DNA of 5,215 nt, taken from Candidatus Micrarchaeia archaeon. GTDB lineage: Archaea; Micrarchaeota; Micrarchaeia; Anstonellales; Bilamarchaeaceae. The position numbers and the translations under genes are program-made. Where the stretch lies: the NCBI GenBank assembly GCA_041650355.1, contig JBAZLI010000063.1:1-5215 (forward strand), given 5' to 3'. The notes under the pieces were generated by a model. It searched no databases. It was not told the DNA's origin and saw only the letters and a program-made list of their open reading frames with translations. Every line of letters begins with the position of its first letter. Within the stretch, counting starts at the first letter, position 1. Shown piece after piece: positions 4,908 through 5,215 of this stretch.

Positions 4908-5215
4908 CTATTTCTTCTTTTTCCCTGCAACCACCCCAAAAATATAGTTCCCATAGGGCGAATCCTTTCTTTTGAGCAGGATAATCCTGGACAAATAATC
5001 CGCATCAATTATTGAATAGTCTGGAAGCATTTCCGCAATCTTTTCCGCATACTCCTGCACGTGCTCGTGCCCAGGCATGTTCTCGAAAACCAGCCTCTTC
5101 CTGGAATCCCCTAAAAACATGTATCCCTTTATCTCAATAAAATCTGCTTTCGTTTTTTCGAACATTTCCGCAAAATCCTCCACGTATTTTTCCGAGTCGT
5201 TAACTCCCCTTATGA
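4908..5215 (-). CDS. taw1: tRNA 4-demethylwyosine synthase (Taw1/TYW1), C-terminal part, N-terminus beyond window edge
   Basis: The frame is open from the right edge (first full codon at 5213) to TAG at 4910-4908, giving 101 visible residues. The GTG at 5183 is an internal valine, not the start. The visible sequence carries the C-terminal Taw1 signature: RGVND at residues 2-6, DFIEIKGYMFLGDSRKRL at about 24-41, ENMPGHEHVQEYAEKIA just after, and the closing strand IILLKRKDS. Taw1 is a radical-SAM enzyme that condenses N1-methylguanosine-37 of tRNA-Phe with pyruvate carbons to give 4-demethylwyosine, the first committed step of wyosine synthesis. The iron-sulfur cysteine motif would lie outside the window. 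The protein ends with an extra Lys-rich tail (KKKK). It converges on the purP operon. The family match is recalled and not searched. Confidence 0.87.
   Translation of the reverse strand, partial: IRGVNDSEKYVEDFAEMFEKTKADFIEIKGYMFLGDSRKRLVFENMPGHEHVQEYAEKIAEMLPDYSIIDADYLSRIILLKRKDSPYGNYIFGVVAGKKKK

Noticed and set aside
5181..5183. GTG as start of a separate 91-residue gene
   Set aside because: The frame stays open upstream to the window edge, and the ten residues before it (IRGVNDSEKY) continue the Taw1 match, so this is an internal codon.

Overview
The window is almost certainly archaeal. It carries a folate-independent PurP-type formyl-ligase, an EndoQ-type repair nuclease and the C-terminus of a Taw1 (archaeal TYW1) radical-SAM wyosine enzyme. 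It also has archaeal TATA boxes placed about 25 bases ahead of start codons that have no Shine-Dalgarno sequence, which suggests leaderless transcripts. Lineage cannot be fixed from the sequence; an uncultivated euryarchaeal or DPANN-type archaeon is plausible.

Layout. Minus strand, left: endonuclease Q (1-1188, 3' end cut by the window edge), preceded by a diverged member of the DAHP/KDO8P synthase family (1245-2093). A 270-base divergent intergenic region (2094-2363) holds promoter elements for both directions. Plus strand, right: a probable operon of a small basic-tailed membrane protein (2364-2630), a diverged PurP paralog (2627 or 2633 to 3721) and a canonical PurP (3731-4774). Next come a strong hairpin and a second, near-identical copy of the last 23 codons of purP (4835-4906). 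The C-terminal part of Taw1 (4908 to the right edge, minus strand) converges on it, one base after the stop of the duplicated tail.

How the genes fit together. PurP makes FAICAR from AICAR, formate and ATP, the penultimate step to IMP in folate-independent purine synthesis. Its upstream partner keeps the PurP framework but has lost the glycine-rich nucleotide loop and part of the substrate motif, so it looks like a regulatory or structural subunit or an enzyme with another substrate. The membrane protein overlaps it by four bases and could tether it. On the other strand, EndoQ cuts DNA next to deaminated bases including hypoxanthine. The DAHP-synthase-like protein has lost all four expected metal ligands.

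The most unusual features are two adjacent diverged enzyme homologs with dismantled active sites, and the in-frame duplication of the purP tail across a 12-bp hairpin behind an amber stop codon.
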